From Clostridium sardiniense (GTDB lineage: Bacteria > Bacillota > Clostridia > Clostridiales > Clostridiaceae): 64,000 nt of DNA. The position numbers were made by a program, and so were the translations under genes. Below are positions 53,774 to 63,187 of the stretch, piece by piece (position 1 is the stretch's first letter; each line of letters begins with the position of its first letter). Where the stretch lies: NCBI RefSeq assembly GCF_016907995.1, contig NZ_JAFBDA010000007.1, forward strand, positions 62,001 to 126,000, written 5' to 3'. A model generated the notes under the pieces. That model did not search any database and was not told where the DNA came from. It was given only the letters and a program-made list of their open reading frames with translations.

Positions 53774-54742
53774 ATGAAAGAAATAAAATTTACTGATATA
53801 GATAATATAAGACTTGGTCATGCACAAAATGAAGAAGGTTGTACTGGGTGCTCTGTAGTTATATGTGAAGAAGGCGCAACAGGAGGAGTCGACGTGCGTG
53901 GTGGTGCACCTGGAACTCGTGAAACTGATCTTTTAGATCCCTCTGAAATGATTGAAAAAATTCATGCAGTTATTCTATCTGGAGGAAGTGCCTTTGGCCT
54001 TGATGCTTCATCTGGTGTTATGAAATATCTTGAAGAGAAAGAGGTCGGCTTTGATGTTAAGGTTGCCAAAGTTCCTATAGTATGTTCAGCAGTACTTTTT
54101 GATTTAGCTTTTGGTGATCCAACTATACGTCCTAATAAAGAAATGGGATATAAAGCTTGCTTAAATAGTGAAGCTTATAATGGTGATATAAATGGTAATA
54201 TAGGTGCTGGCTATGGAGCAACTGTAGGAAAAATACTTGGACCTCAAACAGCTATGAAAGGTGGCCTTGGAACTTATGCTGTCCAAGTTGGAGATCTTAA
54301 AGTTGGTGCTATAGTTGCTGTAAATTGTTTAGGTGATGTTGTTGATCCTAAAAATTTAGAAATTATTGCAGGCGCTTTAAATAAAGAAACTAATGAATTT
54401 TTAAATAGTGAAGAAATTTTAATAAATAATATAAAAACACCAAGCGACCCTTTTAAAGGTAACACTACTATCGGATTAATAGTAACTAATGCTAAGTTTA
54501 CAAAAGCTCAAGCAAAAAAGATTTCTTCAATGGCTCATAATGGATTTGCAAGAACTATGAGGCCTGCTCACACAATGTTTGATGGTGATACAATATTTAC
54601 TATGGCGACTAATAAAGTTGAGGCTGATGTAACAACTGTTGGTATGCTTGCAGCTAATGTTATGGAAAAAGCTATATTAAGAGCTATAAAAGAAGCAAAT
54701 ACTTTAAATGGAATTATATCTTTTAATGATTTTAAAAAATAG
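53774..54742 (+). CDS. P1-family (DmpA-like) self-processing peptidase
   Basis: A 322-residue protein. The fold is an Ntn-hydrolase-like alpha-beta-beta-alpha sandwich made as a precursor. The family signatures are DVRGGAPGTRETDLL, LSGGSAFGLDASSGVMKYLEE and NIGAGYGATVGK. The likely cleavage and nucleophile site is GNTTIGLIVTNA, with Asn 230-Thr 231 corresponding to the Gly-Ser of DmpA. The group includes D-aminopeptidases and beta-aminopeptidases. GGAGGTTTT precedes ATG. It lies just behind an S-component gene, hinting that the imported compound or a relative is its substrate. Confidence 0.87.
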   Translation: MKEIKFTDIDNIRLGHAQNEEGCTGCSVVICEEGATGGVDVRGGAPGTRETDLLDPSEMIEKIHAVILSGGSAFGLDASSGVMKYLEEKEVGFDVKVAKVPIVCSAVLFDLAFGDPTIRPNKEMGYKACLNSEAYNGDINGNIGAGYGATVGKILGPQTAMKGGLGTYAVQVGDLKVGAIVAVNCLGDVVDPKNLEIIAGALNKETNEFLNSEEILINNIKTPSDPFKGNTTIGLIVTNAKFTKAQAKKISSMAHNGFARTMRPAHTMFDGDTIFTMATNKVEADVTTVGMLAANVMEKAILRAIKEANTLNGIISFNDFKK

Positions 54743-54949
54743 AATAATATTTCATTAAGACGCTAATAATAGGAAGGTTCCTGTTTAATTACAAATGTTG
54801 ATATACACATTTTTTCCTTATGTCTAATTACTTTCCAATATTGGTTATAATATTATAGTTTATAAAAAGTAAACTGACGCAAACTATGAGTGTAAAGTAA
54901 AACAAACAAACTTTACGAAATATTTATAAGATATAAGGAGGAATGAACC

Positions 54950-55144
54950 ATGGGAAGAAGTTCATCAACAAAATTAGTTCCAGAAGCTAAAGAAGGATTA
55001 GCAAAATTCAGAAATGAAGTAGCTAATGAAATGGGAGTTCCATTCACTGACTACAACGGAGACTTATCTTCAAAACAATGCGGAAGCGTTGGTGGAGAAA
55101 TGGTTAAGAGAATGGTTGAACAATACGAAAACAAAATCAAATAA
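54950..55144 (+). CDS. Alpha/beta-type small acid-soluble spore protein
   Basis: A 64-residue spore DNA-binding protein: LVPEAKEGLAKFRNEVANEMGV and then GGEMVKRMVEQYENKIK are the two conserved SASP segments, and E-V-A-N-E (residues 23-27) is the germination-protease cut site. It coats DNA in the forespore and shields it from UV and chemicals. AAGGAGGAATGAACC precedes ATG. Codons are highly optimised (C-rich third positions), fitting very high late-sporulation expression. A strong terminator (55161-55194) follows. Confidence 0.97.
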   Translation: MGRSSSTKLVPEAKEGLAKFRNEVANEMGVPFTDYNGDLSSKQCGSVGGEMVKRMVEQYENKIK

Positions 55145-55160
55145 TCTCTTAATTAAATAA

Positions 55161-55194
55161 AAAAAATGGTAGAATTAATTTTCTACCATTTTTT
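55161..55194 (+). terminator. Terminator of the SASP gene
   Basis: AAAAAATGGTAGAA pairs perfectly with TTCTACCATTTTTT around TTAATT. Confidence 0.85.
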
Positions 55195-55202
55195 ATTATA
55201 AG

Positions 55203-55874
55203 CTATAATATTTTTATCAATTTTTTATCTGACAATTTATATGTTTCATCTGAACTTCTAGCAATATCGTTATTATGAGTAACCATAATTAAGCACTTAT
55301 TTTCTTCTTTCACAATATCTCTAAATAGCTTAATTATGTCATTTGATGTTTTTTCATCTAAATTACCTGTTGGCTCATCAGCTATTATTATTCCAGTTTC
55401 TGAAACTAATGCCCTTGCAATTGCTACTCTTTGTTGCTGCCCTCCACTAAGAGTTAATACCTTTTGATCTGCCTGTTCTTCTGTAAGACCTACCTTTTTT
55501 AACATGTCTAAAGCTCTAGCTTTCTTATTATCAACCTTTAAGCCTTTTATAGAAATAGCTGAAATTACATTTTGTAGTGCAGTCATATAGGTAAGTAAAT
55601 TATAGCCTTGAAATATTATTGATACATACCTATTTCTATACTTAGTAAGCCCTATTTTCTTTATACTTTTATCCTTGTATAATATTTCACCATCTTTATT
55701 CTTATCTAGACCGGATATAAGAGATAAAAATGTAGTTTTTCCACTACCTGATGGTCCAATTACAGTATAAAATTTCCCATTCTCAAAATTTACACTTAAA
55801 TCCTCTATTATTTTGTTATCATTATCATACCAATATGATACGTTTTTTAATTCTAATATTTTTTGATAATTCAT
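55203..55874 (-). CDS. ABC transporter ATP-binding protein (MacB/LolD type)
   Basis: A 223-residue ATPase. Walker A is GPSGSGKTTFLSLIS, the Q-loop is IFQGYNL, the signature is LSGGQQQRVAIARAL and Walker B is IIADEPTGNLDEKTS, the pattern of ATPases that pair with FtsX-like permeases. It lies 11 bases after the permease gene on the same strand and powers it. Confidence 0.95.
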   Translation of the reverse strand: MNYQKILELKNVSYWYDNDNKIIEDLSVNFENGKFYTVIGPSGSGKTTFLSLISGLDKNKDGEILYKDKSIKKIGLTKYRNRYVSIIFQGYNLLTYMTALQNVISAISIKGLKVDNKKARALDMLKKVGLTEEQADQKVLTLSGGQQQRVAIARALVSETGIIIADEPTGNLDEKTSNDIIKLFRDIVKEENKCLIMVTHNNDIARSSDETYKLSDKKLIKIL

Positions 55875-55885
55875 TTACTTCACCT

Positions 55886-57361
55886 CTAATCATGCTTACT
55901 TAAAATTTCTTTTGGTTGTAATCTCATTATTCCAATTGAAGGAATTATAACACCTATAAATGATATTAGTATTGCAAGTCCGCACATTTTTGCATAGTCA
56001 TCTCCTGAAACGCTAACATCTAATGAATCTATTGTCTCTACTTTAGATTTATTATATCTACCTTCTCCTCTTTCTTTCATATCACCTCCTCCAGATGCAC
56101 TCATGTCTGGTACTCCTTGCATGCCTTGCATTCCAGGCATATCATAATTACTATTCTGTTCAACTGAAGTTTCCTTTGCAAGAAGTACATTCCCAATTTC
56201 TTTGCTTATAGAATTACCTAGTACAGCTGATACTCCAAAGGATAATGCTAATATAATAAGTATCTCAACCCCAAATTGTGCTATTATCTTAAGCTTCTTC
56301 TCTCCTAGTGATAAAAGAATACCTATTTCATTTCTTCTTTCCTTTATTGAAAGCATAATTATAAGTCCTAATATCACAGCTCCAGCAATTGATACAATAA
56401 TTACTGTCATCTTAGCAAACGATGCTATATTCTCTATAGGTCCCATCATTGTTTCATAGGCTCTGCTATTCGCGTCTAAAGTATATGTGTTAAAATCTAT
56501 ATCAAGTTTTTTACCTTTTTCTAAGAATGACTCTACATTTATAGGATCATTTAAGTAAAATTGTGCGCTATCAACTTTATCTTTATAATCTGTTCCTTTT
56601 AAAGTATTAGAAACTGTATATGGTACATAAATTTTATTATATGGATTCATTACTTCATTTCTCATAGCTCCTTCTGATATTTCTGAGCTATTTTGATATA
56701 TACCAATTATCTTAAGTTCTACTGTTTTCGTGCTATCTTGAGTAGACTTAACCTTTATTTTGTCTCCTACTTTTAAGCTATTTTGATCTGCTAATGTCTT
56801 CTCAATGACAGCAACGTTTTTATCCTTATCATCACTAGTAATACCACTTCCATCAACTAAAGCATCCTCCTCATTTATAAATGCACTTACATCTTTTAAA
56901 TTTAAAATACCATCTAAAGTAACATCTCCCATTACTCTACTTTCTCTATTAGGATCCTTCATAAAACCTTGTTCTTCTTCATTGTTATTTGATTCTGTGC
57001 TAGTTATTGGAGTAAAGCCATCAGCAGTACCCTCAGTAGATGAAGTTACATTATAACTACTTATATTATCTAAGGTTAATACCTTATCTACATCCTCTAA
57101 AGATATTGGAGTTCTTTCTAATTTAAATCCTTTCTCTCCTCCTTCTTCTCTCATCTTTTCCTTAATCTTCTCCATATTAGGTGACAAAGTAACTGTTGCA
57201 CCAAGCTTTTGCCTTGCAAGTACTCCTGCTTTCTCCGTAGCACTTTGAATTGAAAATCCTGCTAATACAAATACACAAATAGATGTCATAACTAAAAATA
57301 GTATTGCCGACTTTCCAATTCTTTCTTTCACACTTAAAAATCCTCTAAATAAAAAATTCAT
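55886..57361 (-). CDS. FtsX-like ABC permease with a Met-rich outer loop
   Basis: A 491-residue permease with four helices: one at the N-terminus (SAILFLVMTSICVFVLAGF), then a large outer MacB-type domain (about 40-320), and three C-terminal helices. The outer domain has an unusual acidic stretch (ITSTESNNNEEEQGFMKDPN). Between helices 3 and 4 is an extra loop of about 65 residues with MPGMQGMQGVPDM and a Gly-rich, Lys/Glu tail. MacB-like permeases drive export of peptides or antibiotics. Here the Met cluster could bind a soft metal such as Cu(I). AGAGGGG precedes ATG. Confidence 0.87.
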   Translation of the reverse strand: MNFLFRGFLSVKERIGKSAILFLVMTSICVFVLAGFSIQSATEKAGVLARQKLGATVTLSPNMEKIKEKMREEGGEKGFKLERTPISLEDVDKVLTLDNISSYNVTSSTEGTADGFTPITSTESNNNEEEQGFMKDPNRESRVMGDVTLDGILNLKDVSAFINEEDALVDGSGITSDDKDKNVAVIEKTLADQNSLKVGDKIKVKSTQDSTKTVELKIIGIYQNSSEISEGAMRNEVMNPYNKIYVPYTVSNTLKGTDYKDKVDSAQFYLNDPINVESFLEKGKKLDIDFNTYTLDANSRAYETMMGPIENIASFAKMTVIIVSIAGAVILGLIIMLSIKERRNEIGILLSLGEKKLKIIAQFGVEILIILALSFGVSAVLGNSISKEIGNVLLAKETSVEQNSNYDMPGMQGMQGVPDMSASGGGDMKERGEGRYNKSKVETIDSLDVSVSGDDYAKMCGLAILISFIGVIIPSIGIMRLQPKEILSKHD

Positions 57362-57450
57362 GTTTTCCCCTCTCTCTTTGCAAGTTATGTACTTATCTTA
57401 AAGTACCAAACTGTAAGTAAAGTGAAGTCAACATGAATTCTATGTGAAGT

Positions 57451-58887
57451 TTACTGTTTATTTTTAAAATCTAAAAAAAACTTAAATTTTTCTCCTTGAG
57501 TATCTATGCCATAATTAATATCTCCATGAGTATCTAAAAGAGTTTTTACTATATACAATCCAAGTCCACTGCCGCCTGTTTCTTTATTTCTAGATTTCTC
57601 TGCCCTATAGAAAGCTTTAAATAAAAGATCTGTTTCTATGTTATCTAAATTGTTTGCATAATTTATTATCTGAACTCTTCCATTTTTATTTATATCTATT
57701 TCTATGTCTTTATTATCTAATGAATATTTTAAGCTGTTATTAATAAGATTTGATATAACCTTTCTTATTATATTTTTATCTCCTCTTATTTTTAACTTAC
57801 CATCTTCATTTAACTTTATATTTAAATTTCTCTCATTTTTAAAGTATTCATATCCTGAAATAATATCAATTATTAAATCATTTAATATAAACTCTTCGTA
57901 ATTTAAATCTATGCTCTCTTCATATTTTGCAAGATTTATTATCTCTGAAACCAGAGTTCTAAGATCCGATACACTATCTAAGCTTTCTCTTAAATATTTA
58001 TCCCTATCTTTATAAGGACCTATTTCATAAATCATTCCTTCTATTTGACCATTGATAACTGTTATAGGTGTTTTAAGTTCATGAGAAATTGCCTTTATAA
58101 AATCTCTTCTTCTTTTATCTTGAAGTTTTTCCTTCTCGATATCACTTACAAGTTTCTCATTAGCTTCTTTTAAACTAAATATTGTCTCTTCAAGGTTACT
58201 ACTTATAGAATTTATGCTATTTGATAATTCTGCAATTTCATCCTTTCCCTCATAAGGAAGCTTTTCATTAAAGTTTAATTTGGAGATCTTCTTAGCAACA
58301 CTATTGATTTTAAGTAAAGGCTTACTAATTACAATTGAATATATATACTGTGATAAAACTCCTATTCCTATTGTTATTAAAATTATAGCAGGCAGTATTC
58401 TAATCATTACCCTTCTCATATCATTTAAGAATTTAATTGGAACATTTGTTGTAATTATGCATTCTCTACCTATATCTTTAAAATAAAACTGCTTACTAAC
58501 TTTTATATCATTTTGATCATTAAACTTGTCATTAAAGAAGATATCTTTTCTTCCCTCTTCTTTAGGTGGCTTTCCAAAAATTCTATTTGAAGAATATACA
58601 ATATCTCCATAAAGAGTTGTTATTAAAACCATACCTCCATTATCATAAGAATATTTATCTAAGACCTCTGTATAATCAATATTATTATCATTTTCACTCT
58701 CTAATGTTGTAATTAACTCATTTGTCGAGGTTTTAACATTATTCTCTTTTATATCTAAATATATCATTGGAACAATTAAAAATAATATACTATATATAAC
58801 TACCGATGTTATTAAAACTACTGTGCTAGATATTACAAATAGTTTTTTCTTAATCCCTATCTTATCCCATTTATTCCTTAAGTACAT
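57451..58887 (-). CDS. Sensor histidine kinase
   Basis: A 478-residue kinase starting at ATG 58887, six bases after AAAGGGTG. It has two membrane helices (about 20-42 and 165-185) with an outer sensor domain of about 120 residues between them, then HAMP (YSIVISKPLLKINSVAKKI), HisKA with the phosphorylated His in FIKAISHELKTPITVI, and the ATPase domain with NNSLKYS (N box) and GGSGLGLYIVKTLL (G box). The gene overlaps the response regulator by 17 bases and lies 89 bases ahead of the ABC permease; it probably controls that exporter. Confidence 0.95.
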   Translation of the reverse strand: MYLRNKWDKIGIKKKLFVISSTVVLITSVVIYSILFLIVPMIYLDIKENNVKTSTNELITTLESENDNNIDYTEVLDKYSYDNGGMVLITTLYGDIVYSSNRIFGKPPKEEGRKDIFFNDKFNDQNDIKVSKQFYFKDIGRECIITTNVPIKFLNDMRRVMIRILPAIILITIGIGVLSQYIYSIVISKPLLKINSVAKKISKLNFNEKLPYEGKDEIAELSNSINSISSNLEETIFSLKEANEKLVSDIEKEKLQDKRRRDFIKAISHELKTPITVINGQIEGMIYEIGPYKDRDKYLRESLDSVSDLRTLVSEIINLAKYEESIDLNYEEFILNDLIIDIISGYEYFKNERNLNIKLNEDGKLKIRGDKNIIRKVISNLINNSLKYSLDNKDIEIDINKNGRVQIINYANNLDNIETDLLFKAFYRAEKSRNKETGGSGLGLYIVKTLLDTHGDINYGIDTQGEKFKFFLDFKNKQ

Positions 58888-59533
58888 ATCCAACACCCTT
58901 TACTGTCCCTATATAATCATAATCTATCTTCTTTCTTATATTCTTAATATGAGCATCAATTACCCTCATGTCGCCATAATAATCATACCCCCACACCTTA
59001 TCCATTAACATCTCTCTTGAAACTACATTAGGATAAGACTTCATAAGTATATTAAGTATATTAAATTCTTTAAGGGTAAATTCTACTTCTTTATTATCAA
59101 TATAAACCTTATATGTATTTAAATTTATATTTAAATTCCCAAAGGATAATTCATCTTTTACATTATTTGTTTTCTCACTTCTTCTAAGCACAGCTTCTAC
59201 TCTCTTAATTAAAACATTAAAAGAAAATGGCTTAGTTATATAATCATCTGCCATAGCATCGAACCCTTTTATCTCATCTTCGGCTTCGCTAAGAGCTGTT
59301 AAAAATATTATTGGAACATCGCTTTCCTCTCTAATTAAATTACATAACCCATATCCATCAAGCTTTGGCATCATTATATCTAATATTACTAGATCATAAT
59401 TATCCTCCTTAAATTTTGAATATCCAGATAATCCATCAAAAGAGCTATCTACCTCATATCCCTCACTTTTTAAAAATTCAATAATAAGTTCATTTATTTT
59501 TATATCATCTTCTACAACTAATATCTTTTTCAT
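58871..59533 (-). CDS. OmpR-family response regulator
   Basis: A 220-residue regulator. The receiver domain shows the acidic pocket VEDD at residues 7-10, the phosphorylated Asp in YDLVILDIMMPKLDGYG and the conserved Lys in YITKPFSF. The C-terminal winged helix ends in GYDYYGDMRVIDAHIKNIRKKI and GTVKGVGYVL. AAGGAGGG precedes ATG. It heads a four-gene unit, regulator-kinase-permease-ATPase, in the manner of antimicrobial-peptide or metal-responsive systems. Confidence 0.96.
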   Translation of the reverse strand: MKKILVVEDDIKINELIIEFLKSEGYEVDSSFDGLSGYSKFKEDNYDLVILDIMMPKLDGYGLCNLIREESDVPIIFLTALSEAEDEIKGFDAMADDYITKPFSFNVLIKRVEAVLRRSEKTNNVKDELSFGNLNINLNTYKVYIDNKEVEFTLKEFNILNILMKSYPNVVSREMLMDKVWGYDYYGDMRVIDAHIKNIRKKIDYDYIGTVKGVGYVLKE

Positions 59534-59713
59534 AGTACCCTCCTTTTTGTTAATTTTATCATTATCTTATATATATTTATTAAACTTCACATAGATTTCA
59601 CATTGAAATAACTCATTTTAATATATTGTTATAAAATGCTTAACCCTGTATAATAACTCTTATACTAGTTAAGGATACTATATATCTTTAACAAATAATA
59701 AGGGGGTTTATTT

Positions 59714-60871
59714 TTGAAAAATATTAATACCAAGTTAAAGCCTTATATTCTACTTTCTACATATATAATAGTTTTAGCATATGTAGTTTTAAATATATCA
59801 ACGGTTTGGACATTTTTTGGGAAGATACTTGGGATTCTTAGTCCATTCTTAACTGCTATTGGTATAGCTTTTGTTTTAAATATTCCAATGAGACTTTTAG
59901 AAGATAAAGTATTCTTTTTTATGGATAATTCAAAAAAATTTCCATTTTTAAAATCATTTAAAAGACCACTTTCTATTGTAGTTACACTTTTACTTGTTGT
60001 TGGATTATTAGCTACTTTAATAACATTTATTATACCTCAACTTATAACTAGCGTTTCAACACTTATTGATAGTGTTCCATCATATGTTAAATCCTTTGAA
60101 GAATTAGTTACTAATAATCTTGGGTCTATTGCAGGCTTTGATAAAATATGGTCCGATATAATGAATGCTTGGAAGGATATTTTTGGTTTTGCTAGTCAAT
60201 TCTTAGGATTTACTATAAACCATATATTTAATTTAACTGTTAGTATAACATCAGGAGTAATTAATTTCTTCTTATCAATAGTTTTCGCTATTTATATGTT
60301 ATCTAGTAAAGAACTCCTTATCTTCCAATGTAAAAAGTTTCTATATGCACATCTTAAGAAAAGACATGCAAATAAAATACTTAAAGTTGGACGTGTAGCA
60401 AATGAAACTTTCCAAAGATTTATTGGAGGTCAATGTACTGAAGCAGTTATAATCGGAACTCTTTGCTGTATTGGTATGCTTATATTAAGAATCCCTTATG
60501 CTCTTTTAATAGGATTTATAGTTGGTATCACAAGCTTAATCCCTATCTTTGGAGCATTTATAGGTACAATACCATCAGCTCTTATAATACTTATAATAAA
60601 TCCAATAAAAGCAATTATATTTTTAATATTTATAATTGTTCTTCAACAGGTTGAGGGAAATCTAATTTATCCAAAGGTTGTTGGAAATTCTATAGGACTA
60701 TCTGCAATTTGGGTAATGTTTTCAATGCTTGTCGGTGGAAGTTTACTTGGATTCTTAGGATTACTTCTTGGTATTCCTCTATTTGCAGTTATATATAAGC
60801 TTCTTAGAGAGAATACAAATAAAAGAATATATAATAAAGGTCTTACCTTTGAAGATATAGATAATAAATAA
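59714..60871 (+). CDS. AI-2E family transporter
   Basis: A 385-residue permease of the AI-2E/YdiK-like family, starting at TTG 59714 after AAGGGGG. The N-terminal pair of helices is followed by LTAIGIAFVLNIPMRLLEDKV, a soluble region and a C-terminal block of helices with GIPLFAVIYKLLREN. The PYALLIGFIVGITSLIPIFGAFIGTIPSALI stretch is the family hallmark. Members export small molecules, and related clostridial proteins are Na+/H+ antiporters. It stands alone with a strong terminator. Confidence 0.9.
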   Translation: MKNINTKLKPYILLSTYIIVLAYVVLNISTVWTFFGKILGILSPFLTAIGIAFVLNIPMRLLEDKVFFFMDNSKKFPFLKSFKRPLSIVVTLLLVVGLLATLITFIIPQLITSVSTLIDSVPSYVKSFEELVTNNLGSIAGFDKIWSDIMNAWKDIFGFASQFLGFTINHIFNLTVSITSGVINFFLSIVFAIYMLSSKELLIFQCKKFLYAHLKKRHANKILKVGRVANETFQRFIGGQCTEAVIIGTLCCIGMLILRIPYALLIGFIVGITSLIPIFGAFIGTIPSALIILIINPIKAIIFLIFIIVLQQVEGNLIYPKVVGNSIGLSAIWVMFSMLVGGSLLGFLGLLLGIPLFAVIYKLLRENTNKRIYNKGLTFEDIDNK

Positions 60872-60915
60872 AAAATAGAGTAGTTACAAAAATCAATTTG
60901 TAACTACTCTATTTT
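60872..60915 (+). terminator. Terminator of the AI-2E gene
   Basis: A 19-bp arm starting AAAATAGAGTAG (60872-60890) pairs perfectly with its complement (60897-60915), loop AATCAA. Confidence 0.85.
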
Positions 60916-60986
60916 AATGTTTTTTTCTTAAGCTTTTCATTAAAGTTTATTTTTGCGATACCCACTTCTGTAGAAATAGCTATTGA

Positions 60987-61265
60987 TTATTTATTCTTAC
61001 TAAGTATTTTTCTAGCCATGTCCAAAAGCTCCTCACTAACTTCATGAGTCGCTATAACCTCTTTTATCTCAGGAACTCCATTCTGTAATGTTGTCTGAAC
61101 TACATGCTCAAGTGTAAACTTAGCAGATGGACAACCACTACATTGACCCAATAATTTAACAGTAACTACACCATCTTTAACATCTACTAATTCTATATCA
61201 CCATTATGCTCTTTAAGAGCTGGTCTTACCTTTTCATTTATTATACTATTAACTCTATTGTACAT
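60987..61265 (-). CDS. NifU C-terminal-like iron-sulfur scaffold protein
   Basis: A 92-residue protein covering the NifU C-terminal (Nfu) domain: VRPALKEHNGDIELVDVKDGVVTVKLLGQCSGCPSAKFTLEHVVQTTL. The CSGC motif holds a 4Fe-4S cluster between two subunits for delivery to enzymes. GGAGAG precedes ATG 61265. It follows the nitroreductase gene on the same strand by 23 bases. Confidence 0.93.
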   Translation of the reverse strand: MYNRVNSIINEKVRPALKEHNGDIELVDVKDGVVTVKLLGQCSGCPSAKFTLEHVVQTTLQNGVPEIKEVIATHEVSEELLDMARKILSKNK

Positions 61266-61288
61266 ACTATAAAAACTCTCCTACTCTA

Positions 61289-61924
61289 TTACTCTATTAT
61301 TGTCATTATTTCTTCCAAAGGTTTTCTTGGTGGTCTCTTAAAATCAGTGCTTAAAGGAACTCCAATTGGAGTCATTGCTATCAATGAATAATCTTCTTTT
61401 TCAAAGCCTATAACTTCATTTATCTCCTTAGCTGCATAATCTGGTCCTGTTATCCAACATGTTCCATACCCCATATTTGCTGCTGTAAGCATTATATTTT
61501 CTAAAGCAGCAGATACTCCTTGTATTCCAGGGGCAGTATTCCATAAATCTTTAATTTCTTCCTCAGGGGCACCACTTAATTTTAATTCTTCATATCCTGT
61601 TGGGGTATACTTCCTAGCATATACTAATATCAATGTTTGCGCACTCTTAAAAGTTAGCTGATATTTTATGCCATTTAAGAATTTATTCTTAATAGTTTCA
61701 TCAGAGATTTTATCACATATATCTTTATTTTTCTTTTCAATAGCACTAGCTAACTTATCAACTTGATCTTTTCCCCTTAATATTACAAAGTGCCAATTTT
61801 GACTATTCTTCCCTGAAGGAGCATAGGAACCAGCTTTAATTATTTCTTTTAAAGCATCTATTGAAACTTCCTCATCCTTAAATTTTCTAACGCTATGCCT
61901 ATTATATATGTAACTATTATCCAT
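61289..61924 (-). CDS. Nitroreductase-family flavoprotein
   Basis: A 211-residue FMN enzyme with RHSVRKFKDEEV and SYAPSGKNSQNWHFVIL at the N-terminus, then AALENIMLTAANMGYGTCWITGP and the C-terminal PIGVPLSTDFKRPPRKPLEE. AAGGAGG precedes ATG 61924. It reduces nitro or quinone compounds, or ene-type substrates; the substrate is not known. It is the first gene of a likely pair with the Nfu gene. Confidence 0.9.
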   Translation of the reverse strand: MDNSYIYNRHSVRKFKDEEVSIDALKEIIKAGSYAPSGKNSQNWHFVILRGKDQVDKLASAIEKKNKDICDKISDETIKNKFLNGIKYQLTFKSAQTLILVYARKYTPTGYEELKLSGAPEEEIKDLWNTAPGIQGVSAALENIMLTAANMGYGTCWITGPDYAAKEINEVIGFEKEDYSLIAMTPIGVPLSTDFKRPPRKPLEEIMTIIE

Positions 61925-62005
61925 AAAAACCTCCTTATTGTATACAATTTCATAGTTTTATTTTAACCTAATTAAATAAATAAAGAAATATAATTATTTA
62001 TCAAA

Positions 62006-62032
62006 AAGGACTTCTCATTCTTGAGAAGTCCT
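62006..62032 (-). terminator. Terminator of 4hbD
   Basis: AGGACTTCTCA and TGAGAAGTCCT pair around a 4-base loop, followed on the minus strand by TTTTTG, nine bases after the 4hbD stop. Confidence 0.85.
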
Positions 62033-62040
62033 CCAATAAT

Positions 62041-63159
62041 TTAATATAAACTCTTATATATATCGCGAATTTCATCTCTAGAAAGTGGTACATAATTATT
62101 TGCTAAAAGTCTTTGTTGACCTGCTATAACATTGTCTGTAAAACTTTCTATTTCTTCTTCCTTCATTCCATATTCCTTAAGAGGTTTTCTCTCTAATAAT
62201 TTATCAAGAAGCTTTGCAAGTTCAGCATATACATCAGCATCCTCACTAACACCTAGTGCATTTGCTAGAACTTTATTTATCTCTTTAATTTTTCCATCTG
62301 GATTCTTCTTGTTATATGTTTTAAATACCTCAACAAAGAATTGGTAATTAGCTTCACCATGAGGAACATGATAAACTCCACCTAAAGGATAAGATAATGC
62401 GTGAACGGCTCCAACACCTGTATTTCCAAAAGCTATACCAGCATAGTTACTTCCAATAACAAAATCCTCTATTATTTCTGTTCTATGATCTTCACCGTAT
62501 TTTATTATTTCTTTATATCCTTTTATAATAAGGTCTATTGCCTTAACGCTGAATATTTCAGTATAAGGATTAGATTTTGGTGACACATATGACTCAATAG
62601 CATGAATTAATGCATCTATTGAACTTGTTACGAAGAATTTAAATGGAAGCCCCTTAACAAGTTCTGGAATTAATACAGCATATTCTGGATATAACTCATC
62701 TGTTGCAAGTCCCATCTTAGTATGCTTTGACTTTATCTCTGAGATAGATATGTTGGTAACTTCGCTACCAGTACCACAAGTTGTTGGAACAATTATTAAT
62801 TCTTTTTCCTTAACTATTGGCACAGTCTTTTCAAATAACTTAACACAGTCTCCCTCATCCTTAAGTGCTAGAAGTTTAGAAATATCTATTATACTTCCTC
62901 CCCCAATAGCAATTATTCTATTATAGTTCTTACCTCTCATTTCCTCCATTATTGCATTTATCATTTCATCAGATGGTTCTCCAAGTCCAAATCTTTCTTG
63001 GAATATAAAATCTGATTTTAAGTTAAGATCTTGCATAAATGGTGTATAAAGAAATTCATTTGTAAGAATTAAATCTCCCTCACCTATATTAAACTCTTTT
63101 GCGAACTCTTTAAAAGTATCAAATTTATGAAGTTCAGGTTGAACCTTTAGTACTCTCAT
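62041..63159 (-). CDS. 4hbD: 4-Hydroxybutyrate dehydrogenase
   Basis: A 372-residue iron-dependent (type III) alcohol dehydrogenase, very close to the C. kluyveri 4-hydroxybutyrate dehydrogenase in length and wording: NEFLYTPFM, FGLGEPSDEMINAIMEEM, AIGGGSIIDISKLLAL for NAD(P), PTTCGTGSEVTN, and the metal-site region SSIDALIHAIES with GAVHALSYPLGGVYHVPHGEAN. It reduces succinic semialdehyde to 4-hydroxybutyrate. AAGGAGG precedes ATG. The upstream gene sucD supplies the semialdehyde. Confidence 0.93.
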   Translation of the reverse strand: MRVLKVQPELHKFDTFKEFAKEFNIGEGDLILTNEFLYTPFMQDLNLKSDFIFQERFGLGEPSDEMINAIMEEMRGKNYNRIIAIGGGSIIDISKLLALKDEGDCVKLFEKTVPIVKEKELIIVPTTCGTGSEVTNISISEIKSKHTKMGLATDELYPEYAVLIPELVKGLPFKFFVTSSIDALIHAIESYVSPKSNPYTEIFSVKAIDLIIKGYKEIIKYGEDHRTEIIEDFVIGSNYAGIAFGNTGVGAVHALSYPLGGVYHVPHGEANYQFFVEVFKTYNKKNPDGKIKEINKVLANALGVSEDADVYAELAKLLDKLLERKPLKEYGMKEEEIESFTDNVIAGQQRLLANNYVPLSRDEIRDIYKSLY

Positions 63160-63187
63160 ATCTTAGACCTCCTTACCATTTAGTTTA

